From assembly GCF_023101685.1 (NCBI RefSeq), contig NZ_CP082164.1, positions 930,001 through 994,000 of the forward strand: DNA of 64,000 bases, given 5' to 3'. The position numbers were made by a program, and so were the translations under genes. This stretch comes from Bradyrhizobium sp. 186. Its GTDB lineage: Bacteria > Pseudomonadota > Alphaproteobacteria > Rhizobiales > Xanthobacteraceae. Shown one piece after another: positions 34,548-45,724 of the stretch (position 1 is the first letter of the stretch; the number at the start of each line of letters is the position of its first letter). Below the pieces are notes generated by a model that did no database searches, had not been told where the DNA came from, and saw only the letters and a list, made by a program, of their open reading frames with translations.

Positions 34548-35636
34548 TCATTTGGTCCCGAGCCATTTCCTGGCGGCGGCCTCGGCTTTGGCCCGGTCGT
34601 CGGGAGGCAGATCGGACAATTGCTTGTCGAGCTCCGGGTCGCCCTTGCCGGCGGTTTTTGCAACCAGGTGCCATTTGAACCCCTCGACCTTGTCCACCGT
34701 CGCGCCCATGCCGTTGATCAGCACCCAGGCCAGCCGGTTCTGCGCGATCGCGCTGCCTTGGCGGGACGCCTTGCGAAGTAACGCGACCGCCGCCGGTTGG
34801 TTCTTCGGCGTGCCGGAGCCATTGAAAAGTGCGATGGCGTATTCGACCTCGGCATCGACATTGTCGGTCAGCGTGGCGGCCTGGAGCAGACGCACCGCCC
34901 TTTCGGGGTCCTTGGGCACGCCGGTGCCTTCCTTGTAGAAGGTCGCGAGCGCGTATTGCGCCTCGGGCAGCCCCGCGTCCGCCGCCTGGCGCAGCAGCTC
35001 GGCGGAGCGCTTGACGTCCTGCGGCAGGGTCTGGCCGTCCAGATAGAGCAAAGCGAGGTTATAGGCCGCCTTGGGCTCGCCGAGCTTGGCGGCGGAGGCC
35101 ATCAGCTTGACCGCCTCGCCCTTGTCGACCGGGCCGCCGCGGCCGGAAATCCGCAGCATGGCGAGCGCGAACATGGCCTCGCGGTCGCCGGCGTCGGAGG
35201 CGCGCTTGTACCACTGGAGCGCCTTGGCGTAGTCGCGCCTGATGCCCATCGCGTTGGAATAGAGCTCGCCCAGCATGGTCATCGCCTTGGGATCGCCTGC
35301 TTGCGCGCGGGCGGTGGCGAGATCGAACGCGGTCTTGTACTGGCCGCGCTGATAGGCGCCGAACACCAAATCGACATTGGAATTGTCGTTCGGGGGCGCG
35401 GGGATCACGGTCGCAGCGGGCGCCGGGCTCGGCGAGGCCGATGGTTTTGGCGCGGCATCCTTCTTCTTGGTGATGGTGTGCGGCTTGGTCTTCGGCTCTT
35501 CCTTGGGCTTGTCCTTGGCTTTTTCCTTGGTGGCCGACGGGCTCGGCGTTGCGGCCGGCGGAGTGATCTGGAGCTGCGCGGCCGCGGGCGCCGTCAGCAG
35601 CAGCGTGGCCAGGATGGTGATGCGCGGGAGCTTCAT
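34548..35636 (-). CDS. Exported Sel1/TPR-repeat protein
   Basis: The 362-residue product has a signal peptide (MKLPRITILATLLLTAPAAAQ, of which the cleavage is after APAAA). A Lys/Pro-rich low-complexity region follows (about 25-100), then about six Sel1-type repeats (about 110-335), such as AMTMLGELYSNAMGI, AAYNLALLYLDG and AQYALATFYKEG. Such repeats usually mediate protein contacts in the periplasm. Start 35636 is chosen because it begins the signal peptide and lies 8 bases after the ThiE-like stop. Confidence 0.85.
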   Translation of the reverse strand: MKLPRITILATLLLTAPAAAQLQITPPAATPSPSATKEKAKDKPKEEPKTKPHTITKKKDAAPKPSASPSPAPAATVIPAPPNDNSNVDLVFGAYQRGQYKTAFDLATARAQAGDPKAMTMLGELYSNAMGIRRDYAKALQWYKRASDAGDREAMFALAMLRISGRGGPVDKGEAVKLMASAAKLGEPKAAYNLALLYLDGQTLPQDVKRSAELLRQAADAGLPEAQYALATFYKEGTGVPKDPERAVRLLQAATLTDNVDAEVEYAIALFNGSGTPKNQPAAVALLRKASRQGSAIAQNRLAWVLINGMGATVDKVEGFKWHLVAKTAGKGDPELDKQLSDLPPDDRAKAEAAARKWLGTK

Positions 35637-35644
35637 GTCGGGCG

Positions 35645-36313
35645 CTAGCCCTGGCCCATGAGGAGAGCCGCATGGGCCTTCTTGATCGCAGTATCGGCTT
35701 CGATCAGCGCGGCCTTGGGCCCGCGCGGATCGGCCCAGATGAAATCGCCGACCAGCACGAAATCGGCGCCGTTGGCGGCGAAGTCGTGGGCTTCCTCGAT
35801 CGACGTGGCAAAGCCGACGCAGGGCGGCTCGAACAGCTCGGCCCACCAGTCCAGTCGCTCGGCGATGGCTTGCGCCGACGGCCGCTGTCCCGTCGCGTCG
35901 GGCTCGCCGAACAGCACGTAATCCGCGCCCATCTCGCCTGCAGCCATGGAGTCGTGGCGCGTCTCAAGCCCGCCGACACCGGCGATGCGATCGGGCTTCA
36001 GCGACGGCATCGCCTCTTCCAGCGCGGCAATGCCGGAGAGGTGGGCGCCGTCGGCGCCGCCGCGTGCGACCAGCTCGGCATGCCCGTCGACGAGCAGCGC
36101 AGCGCCAGCGTTCTGCACGATCGGCGCGAGCGCCTTGATGCGCGAGATCATGCTGCGCTGGTCGGTCTCCTTCAGCCGCACCAGCACGGCCGCGACGTCG
36201 GCCGATGCGAGCAGACCCGGCAACTCGGTCACGAGCGAAGCGGGATGATCGACGACCGGCGTCACGAGATAGAGGCGCGGCGCCGGTCGCGGCGGAGGCG
36301 ATTTGTTCGACAA
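35645..36313 (-). CDS. ThiE-like TIM-barrel protein with altered active-site motifs
   Basis: A 222-residue protein of thiamine-phosphate-synthase fold: VLVRLKETD (strand 2), LLVDGHAELVARGGADGAHL and GADYVLFGEPD. Compared with true ThiE, the IND(R) motif reads VDGHAE, the HLGQxD motif reads HLSGIA, and the pyrophosphate-binding pTxTK loop is absent. It may therefore be a paralogue with another role. No thiamine genes or TPP riboswitch are nearby; it lies between the class I aldolase and Sel1 genes, 3 and 8 bases away. Confidence 0.75.
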   Translation of the reverse strand: MSNKSPPPRPAPRLYLVTPVVDHPASLVTELPGLLASADVAAVLVRLKETDQRSMISRIKALAPIVQNAGAALLVDGHAELVARGGADGAHLSGIAALEEAMPSLKPDRIAGVGGLETRHDSMAAGEMGADYVLFGEPDATGQRPSAQAIAERLDWWAELFEPPCVGFATSIEEAHDFAANGADFVLVGDFIWADPRGPKAALIEADTAIKKAHAALLMGQG

Positions 36314-36316
36314 GAT

Positions 36317-37342
36317 CTAGGCTGCCTTCTTTTCCAGGCTGTTGTGCCACTCGCCCTTCGAGGCGAGGCCGTTCATCTGCGCGCGATGACTGAATGCGCG
36401 CTGCCCGGCCGCGACGTTCTCGGCCTTGCCGGACCAGGCCTTCTGCGGCGCGGCCTGCAACGCGCGGCCATAGGAGAAGGTCAGGCCCCATGGCAGCGGG
36501 CCGAGCTTGTGCATGGCGTTGAGATGCGCGGTTGCCTCCTCGTCCGACTGGCCGCCGGAGAGGAAGGCGATGCCCGGCACCGCCGCCGGCACGCAGGCCT
36601 TGAGCAGCCGTAGCGTCTTCTCTGCGACTTCCTCGACGGACGCCTGCTTTGCGCACTTCTTGCCGGAGATCGCCATGTTCGGCTTGAGCACCATGCCCTC
36701 GAGTGCGACGCGCTGCACGCACAATTCCTGAAAGGTCTTGTTGAGCACGCGGCTCGTCACATCATAGCAGCGGTCGATGTCATGATCGCCGTCCATCAGC
36801 ACTTCCGGCTCGACGATCGGCACGATCTGCGCGGCTTGGCACAGCGCGGCGTAGCGGGCCAGCACATGGGCGTTGACGCTGATCGCGGTCATCGAGGGAA
36901 TGCCGCTGCCGATGTCGATCACCGCACGCCATTTGGCGAAGCGGGCGCCGCGCTCATAATATTTCTTCAGCCGCTCGGCGAGCTTGTCGAGCCCGACGGC
37001 GACGAGCTCGCCCGGGCACATCGGCAAGGCCTGCGTGCCCTCGTCGACCTTGATGCCGGGAATGGCGCCACTCTGCTCGATCACCTTGACCAGCGGCGTG
37101 CCGTCCTTCGCATCCTGCCAGATCGTCTCGTCATAAAGGATGACGCCGGAGATGTACTGGTTCATGGCCTCGTTCGATCGGAACAGCATCTCGCGATAGT
37201 CGCGGCGATTGCTTTCGTTCGATTCCACGCCGATCGTGTCGAACCGCTTCTTGATGGTGCCAGAGGATTCGTCGGCGGCAAGGATGCCCTTGCCGGAGGC
37301 GACCATGGCGGTTGCGATCCTGTTGAGCTCAGTCAGATTCAT
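36317..37342 (-). CDS. Class I fructose-bisphosphate aldolase
   Basis: A 341-residue class I aldolase with ILAADESSGTIKKRF, CPGELVAVGLDKL, VEPEVLMDGDHDI and the Schiff-base Lys region GMVLKPNMAISG. The C-terminus carries FSYGRALQ. It splits fructose 1,6-bisphosphate without a metal. Start 37342 (MNLTELNRIA) is the family start. The class II enzyme for the same reaction is encoded 244 bases upstream on the same strand, giving two unrelated aldolases side by side. Confidence 0.93.
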   Translation of the reverse strand: MNLTELNRIATAMVASGKGILAADESSGTIKKRFDTIGVESNESNRRDYREMLFRSNEAMNQYISGVILYDETIWQDAKDGTPLVKVIEQSGAIPGIKVDEGTQALPMCPGELVAVGLDKLAERLKKYYERGARFAKWRAVIDIGSGIPSMTAISVNAHVLARYAALCQAAQIVPIVEPEVLMDGDHDIDRCYDVTSRVLNKTFQELCVQRVALEGMVLKPNMAISGKKCAKQASVEEVAEKTLRLLKACVPAAVPGIAFLSGGQSDEEATAHLNAMHKLGPLPWGLTFSYGRALQAAPQKAWSGKAENVAAGQRAFSHRAQMNGLASKGEWHNSLEKKAA

Positions 37343-37465
37343 CGAGATGTCCTCCCAAAACGATTCTGCCCTTGCCGGTGAAAATAGACCGTTCTCGGGC
37401 AATTGCCGAGTTAACGTTCGTCGCAGGGTAAAGGGGGGAGGGAGCGCAGTCCGGGCAATAACTCG

Positions 37466-37567
37466 CTGTCATTCCGGGATGCGCCGTAAGGCGCAGGCCC
37501 GGAATCCATAACCCCGGGCTGTGGTTATGGATTCCGGGCTCACGCTTCGCGTGCCCCGGAATGACGG
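37466..37567. repeat. TGTCATTCCGGG palindromic unit
   Basis: The outer arms TGTCATTCCGGG and CCCCGGAATGACGGG, with internal GGAATCCATAACC and GGTTATGGATTCC, make a two-hairpin unit between the two aldolase genes. Confidence 0.7.
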
Positions 37568-37586
37568 GAGGGTGTGCCTGAAGGCC

Positions 37587-38654
37587 TTACGCCACCTTCG
37601 GGGCGAGCTCGCCCTTGGCGTAGCGCTTGGCCATTTCGGCCGGGGTCAGGACCTTCTTGAACTTGGAGGCTTGCCCTGCGGTGTTGAACTCCTGAAGGCG
37701 CTGCTCGCACAGCTTGGTCATGGCCTCCATGGCGGGCTTCAGGTACTTGCGCGGGTCGAACTCTTCCGGGTGCTCCTTGAACACCTTGCGGATCTGACCG
37801 GTCATCGCCATGCGGTTGTCGGTGTCGATATTGATCTTGCGGACGCCATGCTTGATGCCGCGCTGGATCTCGGACACCGGCACGCCCCAGGTCGGCTTCA
37901 TCTTGCCGCCGAACTCGTTGATGATGTCCTGGAGGTCCTGCGGCACCGAGGAGGAGCCGTGCATCACAAGATGCGTGTTCGGCAGCTTGCGGTGGATCTC
38001 CTCGATCACGTTCATGGCGAGGATGTCGCCGTCCGGCTTGCGGGTGAATTTGTAGGCGCCGTGCGAGGTGCCCATCGCGATCGCGAGCGCGTCGACCTGG
38101 GTCTCCTGGACGAACTTCACGGCCTCTTCCGGATTGGTCAGGAGCTGGTCGTGCGACAGCTTGCCTTCGGCGCCGTGACCGTCCTCCTTGTCGCCCATGC
38201 CGGTCTCGAGCGAGCCGAGCACGCCGAGCTCACCCTCGACCGAGATGCCGCCGAGATGGGCCATGTCGGTCACGGTCTTGGTGACGCCGACATTGTAGCC
38301 CCAGTCGCCGGGGGTTTTGCCGTCAGCCTTGAGCGAACCGTCCATCATGACCGAGGTGAAGCCGGCCTGGATCGCGGTCATGCAGGTCGCCGGCTCGTTG
38401 CCGTGGTCGAGATGCACGCAGACCGGGATGTGCGGATAGATCTCGGTCACCGCGTCCATCATGTGCTTGAGCATGACGTCGTTGGCGTAGGAGCGCGCGC
38501 CGCGCGAGGCCTGGATGATGACGGGCGCGTCGACCGTGTTGGCCGCGTCCATGATCGCCAGCGCCTGCTCCATGTTGTTGATATTGAAGGCCGGTACGCC
38601 GTAATCGTTCTCCGCAGCATGGTCGAGCAATTGACGCAACGTGATCCGAGCCAT
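37587..38654 (-). CDS. Class II fructose-bisphosphate aldolase (Calvin-cycle subtype)
   Basis: A 355-residue zinc aldolase. [11 protein letters not shown] carries the metal-binding HLDHG, with further ligands in [11 protein letters not shown] and VMHGSSS, and NIDTDNR near the C-terminus. The length and [13 protein letters not shown] fit the CbbA/FbaA type that also handles sedoheptulose bisphosphate. Start 38654 ([11 protein letters not shown]) is the usual one. It is in line with pgk, gap and tkt upstream. Confidence 0.94.
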   Translation of the reverse strand: MARITLRQLLDHAAENDYGVPAFNINNMEQALAIMDAANTVDAPVIIQASRGARSYANDVMLKHMMDAVTEIYPHIPVCVHLDHGNEPATCMTAIQAGFTSVMMDGSLKADGKTPGDWGYNVGVTKTVTDMAHLGGISVEGELGVLGSLETGMGDKEDGHGAEGKLSHDQLLTNPEEAVKFVQETQVDALAIAMGTSHGAYKFTRKPDGDILAMNVIEEIHRKLPNTHLVMHGSSSVPQDLQDIINEFGGKMKPTWGVPVSEIQRGIKHGVRKINIDTDNRMAMTGQIRKVFKEHPEEFDPRKYLKPAMEAMTKLCEQRLQEFNTAGQASKFKKVLTPAEMAKRYAKGELAPKVA

Positions 38655-38707
38655 CTGTCTTTTTCTCCCGTTTGGGCCTGCAGGGCCGCTAAGTACTGGC
38701 CGACTGA

Positions 38708-39904
38708 TTACTTGACGCGTAAAACCTCGACGCCGGGCAGGGGCTTGCCTTCCATCCATTCAAGAAATGCGCCACCTGCGGTCGAGACATAGGTGAAATT
38801 GCCGGCCACCTGGGCCTGGTTGAGGGCCGCGACGGTGTCGCCGCCGCCCGCGATCGAGATCAGTTTTTTGGCCTTGGTACGCTCGGCAGCGTGCTTGGCG
38901 GCCGCGACCGTGCCGCGGTCGAACGGCTGCATCTCGAAGGCACCGAGCGGTCCGTTCCAGACCAGCGTCGCCGCGTCGTCGATCGCCGCATGGACGCGGA
39001 CGATCGATTGCGGGCCGACGTCGAGGATCATGCCGTCGGCGGGGATTGCATCGAGCCCGTAGGCGTGGGCCGGCGCATTGGCCGCGAAGTGAAAGGCGAC
39101 GGTGGCGTCTACAGGCAGGATGATCGCGCAGTTCGCGGCCTCGGCCTTCTCCATGATGCGGAGCGCAGTGGGCGCGAGATCCTTCTCGGCCAGCGATTTG
39201 CCGATCCCGACGCCCTGGGCGTGCAGGAAGGTGTTGGCCATGCCGCCGCCGATCACCAGCGCGTCGACCTTGTTGACGAGGTTTTCGAGCAAGTCGATCT
39301 TGGTCGAGACTTTTGCGCCGCCGATGATCGCGATGACGGGCTTGGTCGGTGAACCCAGCGCTTTCTCCAGCGCAACCAGCTCGGCCTGCATGGTGCGGCC
39401 GGCATAGGCCGGCAGCTTGTGGCCGAGGCCTTCGGTCGAGGCGTGGGCGCGATGTGCCGCCGAGAACGCGTCATTGACCCAGATGTCGCCGAGCTTGGCC
39501 AGCTCCGCGACGAAGGCCGGATCGTTCTTTTCCTCTTCCTTGTGGAAGCGGGTGTTTTCCAGGCACAGGATGTCGCCATCCTTCAGCGCCGCCACAGCCG
39601 TGGCCGCGGGCTCGCCGATGCAGTCGTCGGCGAAGGCGACGGGCTTCTTGACGACCGTCGACAGCGCCTCGGCAACGGGCTTGAGCGACTCCTTGGGATC
39701 GCGTCCCTTCGGCCGGCCGAAATGCGCGAGCAGGATGACCTTGCCGCCCTTGTCCGAGATTTCGGTGATGGTCGGCGCGACGCGCTCGAGCCGGGTTGCG
39801 TCGCTGACGCGCCCATTCTCCATGGGTACGTTGAGATCGACGCGCAGCAGCACGCGCTTGCCCTTCACGTCGACGTCGTCGAGGGTGCGGAATGTTTTGG
39901 TCAT
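38708..39904 (-). CDS. pgk: Phosphoglycerate kinase
   Basis: A 398-residue full-length enzyme with the N-terminal [24 protein letters not shown], the hinge [12 protein letters not shown] and C-terminal [14 protein letters not shown]. It interconverts 1,3-bisphosphoglycerate and 3-phosphoglycerate in glycolysis and carbon fixation. It is located between gap and the class II aldolase on the same strand. Confidence 0.97.
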   Translation of the reverse strand: MTKTFRTLDDVDVKGKRVLLRVDLNVPMENGRVSDATRLERVAPTITEISDKGGKVILLAHFGRPKGRDPKESLKPVAEALSTVVKKPVAFADDCIGEPAATAVAALKDGDILCLENTRFHKEEEKNDPAFVAELAKLGDIWVNDAFSAAHRAHASTEGLGHKLPAYAGRTMQAELVALEKALGSPTKPVIAIIGGAKVSTKIDLLENLVNKVDALVIGGGMANTFLHAQGVGIGKSLAEKDLAPTALRIMEKAEAANCAIILPVDATVAFHFAANAPAHAYGLDAIPADGMILDVGPQSIVRVHAAIDDAATLVWNGPLGAFEMQPFDRGTVAAAKHAAERTKAKKLISIAGGGDTVAALNQAQVAGNFTYVSTAGGAFLEWMEGKPLPGVEVLRVK

Positions 39905-39916
39905 CTTTGGCTCTCT

Positions 39917-40029
39917 TGTCCCGGGCGCACTGCGGCGCGAAGTGCCGCCGAGAACCGGGACCTACGGTGTGGCATGGGTCCCGGCTCTGCGGAGCAGCGC
40001 AAGCGCGCTGCACCGCGTCCGGGACACGA
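39917..40029. repeat. TGTCCCGGG palindromic unit between pgk and gap
   Basis: The arms TGTCCCGGGCGC and CGTCCGGGACA bound about 110 bases with internal GGGACCTA and TGGGTCCC complementarity. It separates two genes that are otherwise cotranscribed. Confidence 0.6.
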
Positions 40030-40040
40030 GACCTGCGCTG

Positions 40041-41048
40041 TTAGATCACCTTGGCCATGGCGACGGCGGTGTCCGCCATGCGGTTCGAGAAACCCCACTC
40101 GTTGTCGTACCAGGACATCACGCGCACCAGCGTGCCGTTCTGCACCTTGGTCTGGTCCTCGTGGAACGTGGAGGAGTGCGGGTCGTGGTTGAAGTCGATC
40201 GAGACGTTCGGCGCCGTGGTGTAGCCGAGAATTCCCTTGAGCTGCTGCTCGGAGGCGCGCTTCATCGCCGCGTTGATCTCCTTCGGATCGGTGGCGCGCT
40301 TGGCGATGATCTTGAGGTCGATGACAGAGACGTTCGGTGTCGGCACGCGGATCGCGACGCCGTCGAGCTTGCCCTTCAACTCCGGCAGCACGAGGCCGAT
40401 CGCCTTGGCGGCACCGGTCGAGGTCGGGATCATCGACATCGCCGCCGCGCGGCCGCGATAGAGATCCTTGTGCATGGTGTCGAGCGTCGGCTGGTCGCCG
40501 GTGTAGGCGTGGATGGTCGTCATGAAGCCGGTCTCGATGCCGACGAGGTCGTTCAGCACCTTGGCTACCGGCGCGAGGCAGTTGGTCGTGCAGGAGCCGT
40601 TGGAGACGACCAGATGATCCTTGGTCAGCGTGTCGTGGTTGACGCCGTAGACGATGGTGGCGTCGGCGCTGTCGGCGGGCGCGGAGACCAGCACGCGCTT
40701 GGCGCCGGCGGTCAGATGCGCGGAGGCCTTGTCCTTCGAGGTGAAGATGCCGGTGCATTCCAGCGCGATGTCGACGCCGAGATCCTTCCAGGGCAGCTTC
40801 GAGGGATCGCGCTCGGCGGTCACCCTGATCTTGCTGCCACCGAGGCTGATCGAGTCACCATCGACGGTCACGGTGCCGGGGAAGCGACCATGGACGCTAT
40901 CGAAGCGGAGCAGATGGGCGTTGGTCTCGACCGGGCCGAGGTCGTTGATGCCGACGACCTCGATGTCCTTGCGGCCGGACTCCGCGATAGCCCGCAAAAC
41001 GTTGCGGCCGATGCGGCCAAAACCGTTAATTCCGACGCGGACTACCAT
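40041..41048 (-). CDS. gap: Glyceraldehyde-3-phosphate dehydrogenase, type I
   Basis: The 335-residue enzyme has the NAD-binding [16 protein letters not shown], the catalytic Cys in [12 protein letters not shown], a downstream catalytic His and C-terminal [13 protein letters not shown]. It forms 1,3-bisphosphoglycerate from glyceraldehyde 3-phosphate and is reversible. An AAGGAGACGAAAC-type ribosome site precedes the ATG on the minus strand. Confidence 0.97.
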   Translation of the reverse strand: MVVRVGINGFGRIGRNVLRAIAESGRKDIEVVGINDLGPVETNAHLLRFDSVHGRFPGTVTVDGDSISLGGSKIRVTAERDPSKLPWKDLGVDIALECTGIFTSKDKASAHLTAGAKRVLVSAPADSADATIVYGVNHDTLTKDHLVVSNGSCTTNCLAPVAKVLNDLVGIETGFMTTIHAYTGDQPTLDTMHKDLYRGRAAAMSMIPTSTGAAKAIGLVLPELKGKLDGVAIRVPTPNVSVIDLKIIAKRATDPKEINAAMKRASEQQLKGILGYTTAPNVSIDFNHDPHSSTFHEDQTKVQNGTLVRVMSWYDNEWGFSNRMADTAVAMAKVI

Positions 41049-41221
41049 GTTTCGTCTCCTTATGACCGTTCAATGACGTCTGTTTCCATAACGTCTGTTC
41101 ATCCCGCACAACGCGCTTAGCGCGCCTGCGAGGGTTTTTTTAGGGCGGACGCCCGGTTCGGCCGGGCGGTGCTTGATCATATAGGAAGTTAGGTAATCCT
41201 TTTTTTTGGCAAGCTCAACTC

Positions 41222-43207
<1,986 letters not shown>

Positions 43208-43574
43208 GTCTGAAATCCGTCTGAAATGAGGCGCTTGATGGCGGTGGACGCCCGCGCGGGAAGGAGCCTTTCGGCCGCTTTTAAAGTCGAGGCTGGATAG
43301 CATCTCGGTTCCGGGAGTCCAAGGCAATCAAACGCCATCCCCGGGCGAAAAGTTGCGCGCCGTGTGCTCCGGAAAAGCTGCAGCCGGAGATGGCGCAGAC
43401 CGGAACCAGCTGGTCGGTATGCTTGCGGCCGATCTATCGGTGCATAGTTTCGCGGCGGCGTTGCGATTTGCTAGCTTGCCACGTAAATTTCTGCTTCTAA
43501 CCGCTTGCCGAACCGAGTCTTTTGCCGGGCGGCAAGCCCCGATGCAAAGGCCACAAAGGTCCGCTGCTGACCGC
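43208..43574. other. Divergent intergenic region, no gene seen
   Basis: This 367-base gap separates the tkt start and the DUF4164 start. It must hold promoters for both directions. I see a short inverted repeat near 43505-43535 (TTGCCGGGCGGCAA) and nothing coding. Confidence 0.4.
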
Positions 43575-43895
43575 ATGAACGATCGCGTTTCCAACAGTTC
43601 TGCCATGACGGAGTCCTCCGCCGTCGAGATCGAGATCGCGACCCGCAGGCTCACAGCGGCGCTCGACGGGCTCGAAAGCGCGGTCGAGCGGCGGCGCGAC
43701 GCCGATCGCGACGAGAACGAGCTTGCGACGCGGATCCAGGCGCTGGGCGCGGACCGTTCGCGGCTTGCCGACGAGCTCGATGGCGCGCTGGTGAAGGCGC
43801 GCAAGCTCGAGCGGACTAATCGCGAGATCTCCGATCGGCTGGATTCCGCGATCGTCACGATACGCTCGGTGCTCGATACCGGAGAGGATGGATGA
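43575..43895 (+). CDS. DUF4164 coiled-coil protein
   Basis: The 106-residue, nearly all-helical protein contains heptad-like runs (EIEIATRRLTAALDGLESAVERR and LADELDGALVKARKLERTNREISDRL are the two helices, named here only by position 17-39 and 61-87). It matches the alphaproteobacterial DUF4164 family that is usually placed before zapA. ATG 43605 is an alternative start. The stop overlaps the zapA start by 4 bases (ATGA), indicating translational coupling. Confidence 0.8.
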   Translation: MNDRVSNSSAMTESSAVEIEIATRRLTAALDGLESAVERRRDADRDENELATRIQALGADRSRLADELDGALVKARKLERTNREISDRLDSAIVTIRSVLDTGEDG

Positions 43896-44275
43896 GCCAC
43901 ATCAACGTCACCATCAACGGCCGGCAATATCGCATGGCCTGCGAGGAGGGCCAGGAGGTGCGGCTGTTGAAGCTCGCCGAAAGCCTGGAGACGCGGATCC
44001 AGTCCCTGCGCGGAAAATTCGGCGAGATTGGCGATGCGCGGCTCACGGTGATGGCGGCGCTGACCGTCTGCGACGAGCTGGTCGACGCCGGCAACCGCAT
44101 CCGCACCATGGAGCAGGAATTGACCGAGCTGCGAGATTTCCGCAATGCCGCTGTCGAGCGCGCCCGGATGACCCAGACCGCGGTGGTGAATGCGCTGAAC
44201 GCCGCCGCCGATCGCATCGAGAAGTCGACCCAGGTCCTGAACCGGACCGTCGGCAACGGGATCGCGATCGGCTAA
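43892..44275 (+). CDS. zapA: Cell division protein ZapA
   Basis: A 127-residue ZapA with the N-terminal VTINGRQYRMACEEGQEVRL and a helical C-terminal half with NRIRTMEQELTELRD. ZapA binds FtsZ and bundles its filaments at the division site. It is coupled to the preceding DUF4164 gene. The zapA to 5-formyl-THF cyclo-ligase order, with a 6S RNA between, is a conserved proteobacterial arrangement and is found here with one extra gene inserted. Confidence 0.92.
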   Translation: MSHINVTINGRQYRMACEEGQEVRLLKLAESLETRIQSLRGKFGEIGDARLTVMAALTVCDELVDAGNRIRTMEQELTELRDFRNAAVERARMTQTAVVNALNAAADRIEKSTQVLNRTVGNGIAIG

Positions 44276-44339
44276 TGCTGTGCAATATCGTGTCGCCCGA
44301 TCCTGACTTTCCGGATTTTTCTCTAACGTAAGGCGGCCT

Positions 44340-45317
44340 ATGAGGCGGCGCGAATTCATAGGGTTGATCGGTATCACGACGATTTGCGGGTCGCTCGCTG
44401 CGCATGCGCAGACGGGTCCTGCCCGGCTTGCCTTTATGGGCAGCGGCGCGGCGGAATCGAGCGCGATCCTGCTGGAAGGCTTGAAGACCGGCTTGCGCGA
44501 AAATGGGTTGGCCGAGAGCAAGGACTACATCATCGATGTCCGCTGGGCCAATGGCGCCTACGAGCGGTTTCCGGCTTTCGCCCGCGAACTCGCGCAAAGC
44601 AATCCGCGGGTGATTCTGGTGACAACGATCGCGGCTGCACGCGCAGCGCAGCAGCTCGTTCCGTCCATTCCCGTTGTCATGACCGGCCTGATCAACCCGG
44701 TTGATACCGGACTTATCAAGAGTCTTGCCCGGCCTGGCGGCAACACAACGGGCGTTTCGAGCATGATCCAGGATATCACGACGAAATCGCTGGAATTTCT
44801 TCTTGCTGTCGTGCCGAAGGCCTCTGTCGTCGCTGCGCTCTACAATCCCGCGAACCCGACCAACCGCCCGATGTTCGCCGAGGCGCAGCACTATGCGGCC
44901 GCCCGAGGCCTGAAGTTGCAAGGAGTCGAATTCAAGAGCCTCGCGGAGCTGGACGCCACCTTTGAAGAAGTGAAGAACGCGCATCCCGATGCGCTGCTCA
45001 TCATCTCCGATGCCACACTGATTGACCTGCGCGAGCGCATCGCGGCCTTCGCGCTGCAGGCCCGAATCCCGACGTCTTCCTCGATTCCCGAGATGACGGA
45101 TGCAGGGGCGCTTGTCGGTTATGGCCCTCCACGTCGTGAATTCTATCGACGCTCGGCTACTTACGTGAAGAAAATACTCGATGGAGCCAATCCTGCCGAT
45201 TTGCCGGTCGAGCAACCAACCCTGATCGAGATGTCGATTAACCTGAGAACGGCAAAAATCCTTGAGATCACTGTCCCGGAGGTTCTGTCAGTTCGCGCCG
45301 ATCGGGTGATCGAGTAG
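44340..45317 (+). CDS. ABC-type substrate-binding protein (PF04392-like)
   Basis: A 325-residue exported protein with a twin-Arg-like N-terminus (MRRREFIGLIG) and hydrophobic stretch ending AHAQ. The body matches the ABC_sub_bind family seen in large numbers in Bradyrhizobium: FxxGLxENGLxEsKDYxIDxRWANG, IPVVMTGLxNPVDTGLIKSLARPGGNxTG and the final EVLxRADxVIE. The ligand is unknown, and no permease or ATPase gene is adjacent, so it is an orphan. It interrupts the usual zapA-6S RNA-fau order. Confidence 0.85.
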   Translation: MRRREFIGLIGITTICGSLAAHAQTGPARLAFMGSGAAESSAILLEGLKTGLRENGLAESKDYIIDVRWANGAYERFPAFARELAQSNPRVILVTTIAAARAAQQLVPSIPVVMTGLINPVDTGLIKSLARPGGNTTGVSSMIQDITTKSLEFLLAVVPKASVVAALYNPANPTNRPMFAEAQHYAAARGLKLQGVEFKSLAELDATFEEVKNAHPDALLIISDATLIDLRERIAAFALQARIPTSSSIPEMTDAGALVGYGPPRREFYRRSATYVKKILDGANPADLPVEQPTLIEMSINLRTAKILEITVPEVLSVRADRVIE

Positions 45318-45387
45318 CCCCGGCCAGCAGCTAGCCTTAGCTCTGGTGATTCGTCAGTATCGTTGTTACATTGCGCAAGCGAGGCTG

Positions 45388-45581
45388 TGACGCGCGTCCG
45401 GAGCCATATATCCCCGGGGCCTTATCGATCCTTTAGGGAACTGTCCCTGGCCGGGCCCGTGGGCCCGGACATATGGTGCCCACCTACTTTCGTAGGGAAC
45501 TCCGGGATCGAGTGCTTCAACGGCGTTTGCGGCTTCGCACTATTGTTTCCTTCTGGTTCGTGCCTGTCGAATTGCGCGTCA
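45388..45581 (+). ncRNA. ssrS: Candidate 6S RNA
   Basis: There is no reading frame of note. TGACGCGC (45388-45395) is exactly complementary to GCGCGTCA (45574-45581), giving a closing stem. Inside are a CCGGGCCC-GT-GGGCCCGG palindrome, the segment GGTGCCCACCT, and a CCTAC-TTTC-GTAGG hairpin almost at the midpoint, as in the rod-like 6S fold. The segment GGTGCCCACCT and the GGGATCGAG that follows match what I remember of alphaproteobacterial 6S RNAs. The position just before 5-formyl-THF cyclo-ligase is the classical one. The ends are approximate. Confidence 0.55.
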
Positions 45582-45607
45582 GACTGCGGTGGTTCAGTTC
45601 AGTACGT

Positions 45608-45709
45608 TGTCATGCCCCGCGAAAGCGGGGCATCCAGTACGCCGCGGCGTCGAGTGTGAATACCACCGCCTCTGGAATACTGGATCACCCGCCTTCGCGG
45701 GTGATGACC
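45608..45709. repeat. TGTCATGCCCCGC repeat unit
   Basis: The same two-hairpin unit as at 33533-33634: CATGCCCCGC/GCGGGGCATCCAGTACGCC at one end and GGATCACCCGC/GCGGGTGATGA at the other. Confidence 0.7.
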
Positions 45710-45724
45710 GTGGGGACCCAGCGC

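Noticed and set aside
41115..41200. Terminator after tkt
   Set aside because: A CGCCCGG/CCGGGCG hairpin exists, but on the transcribed strand it is followed by A residues rather than T, so it does not read as a rho-independent terminator.
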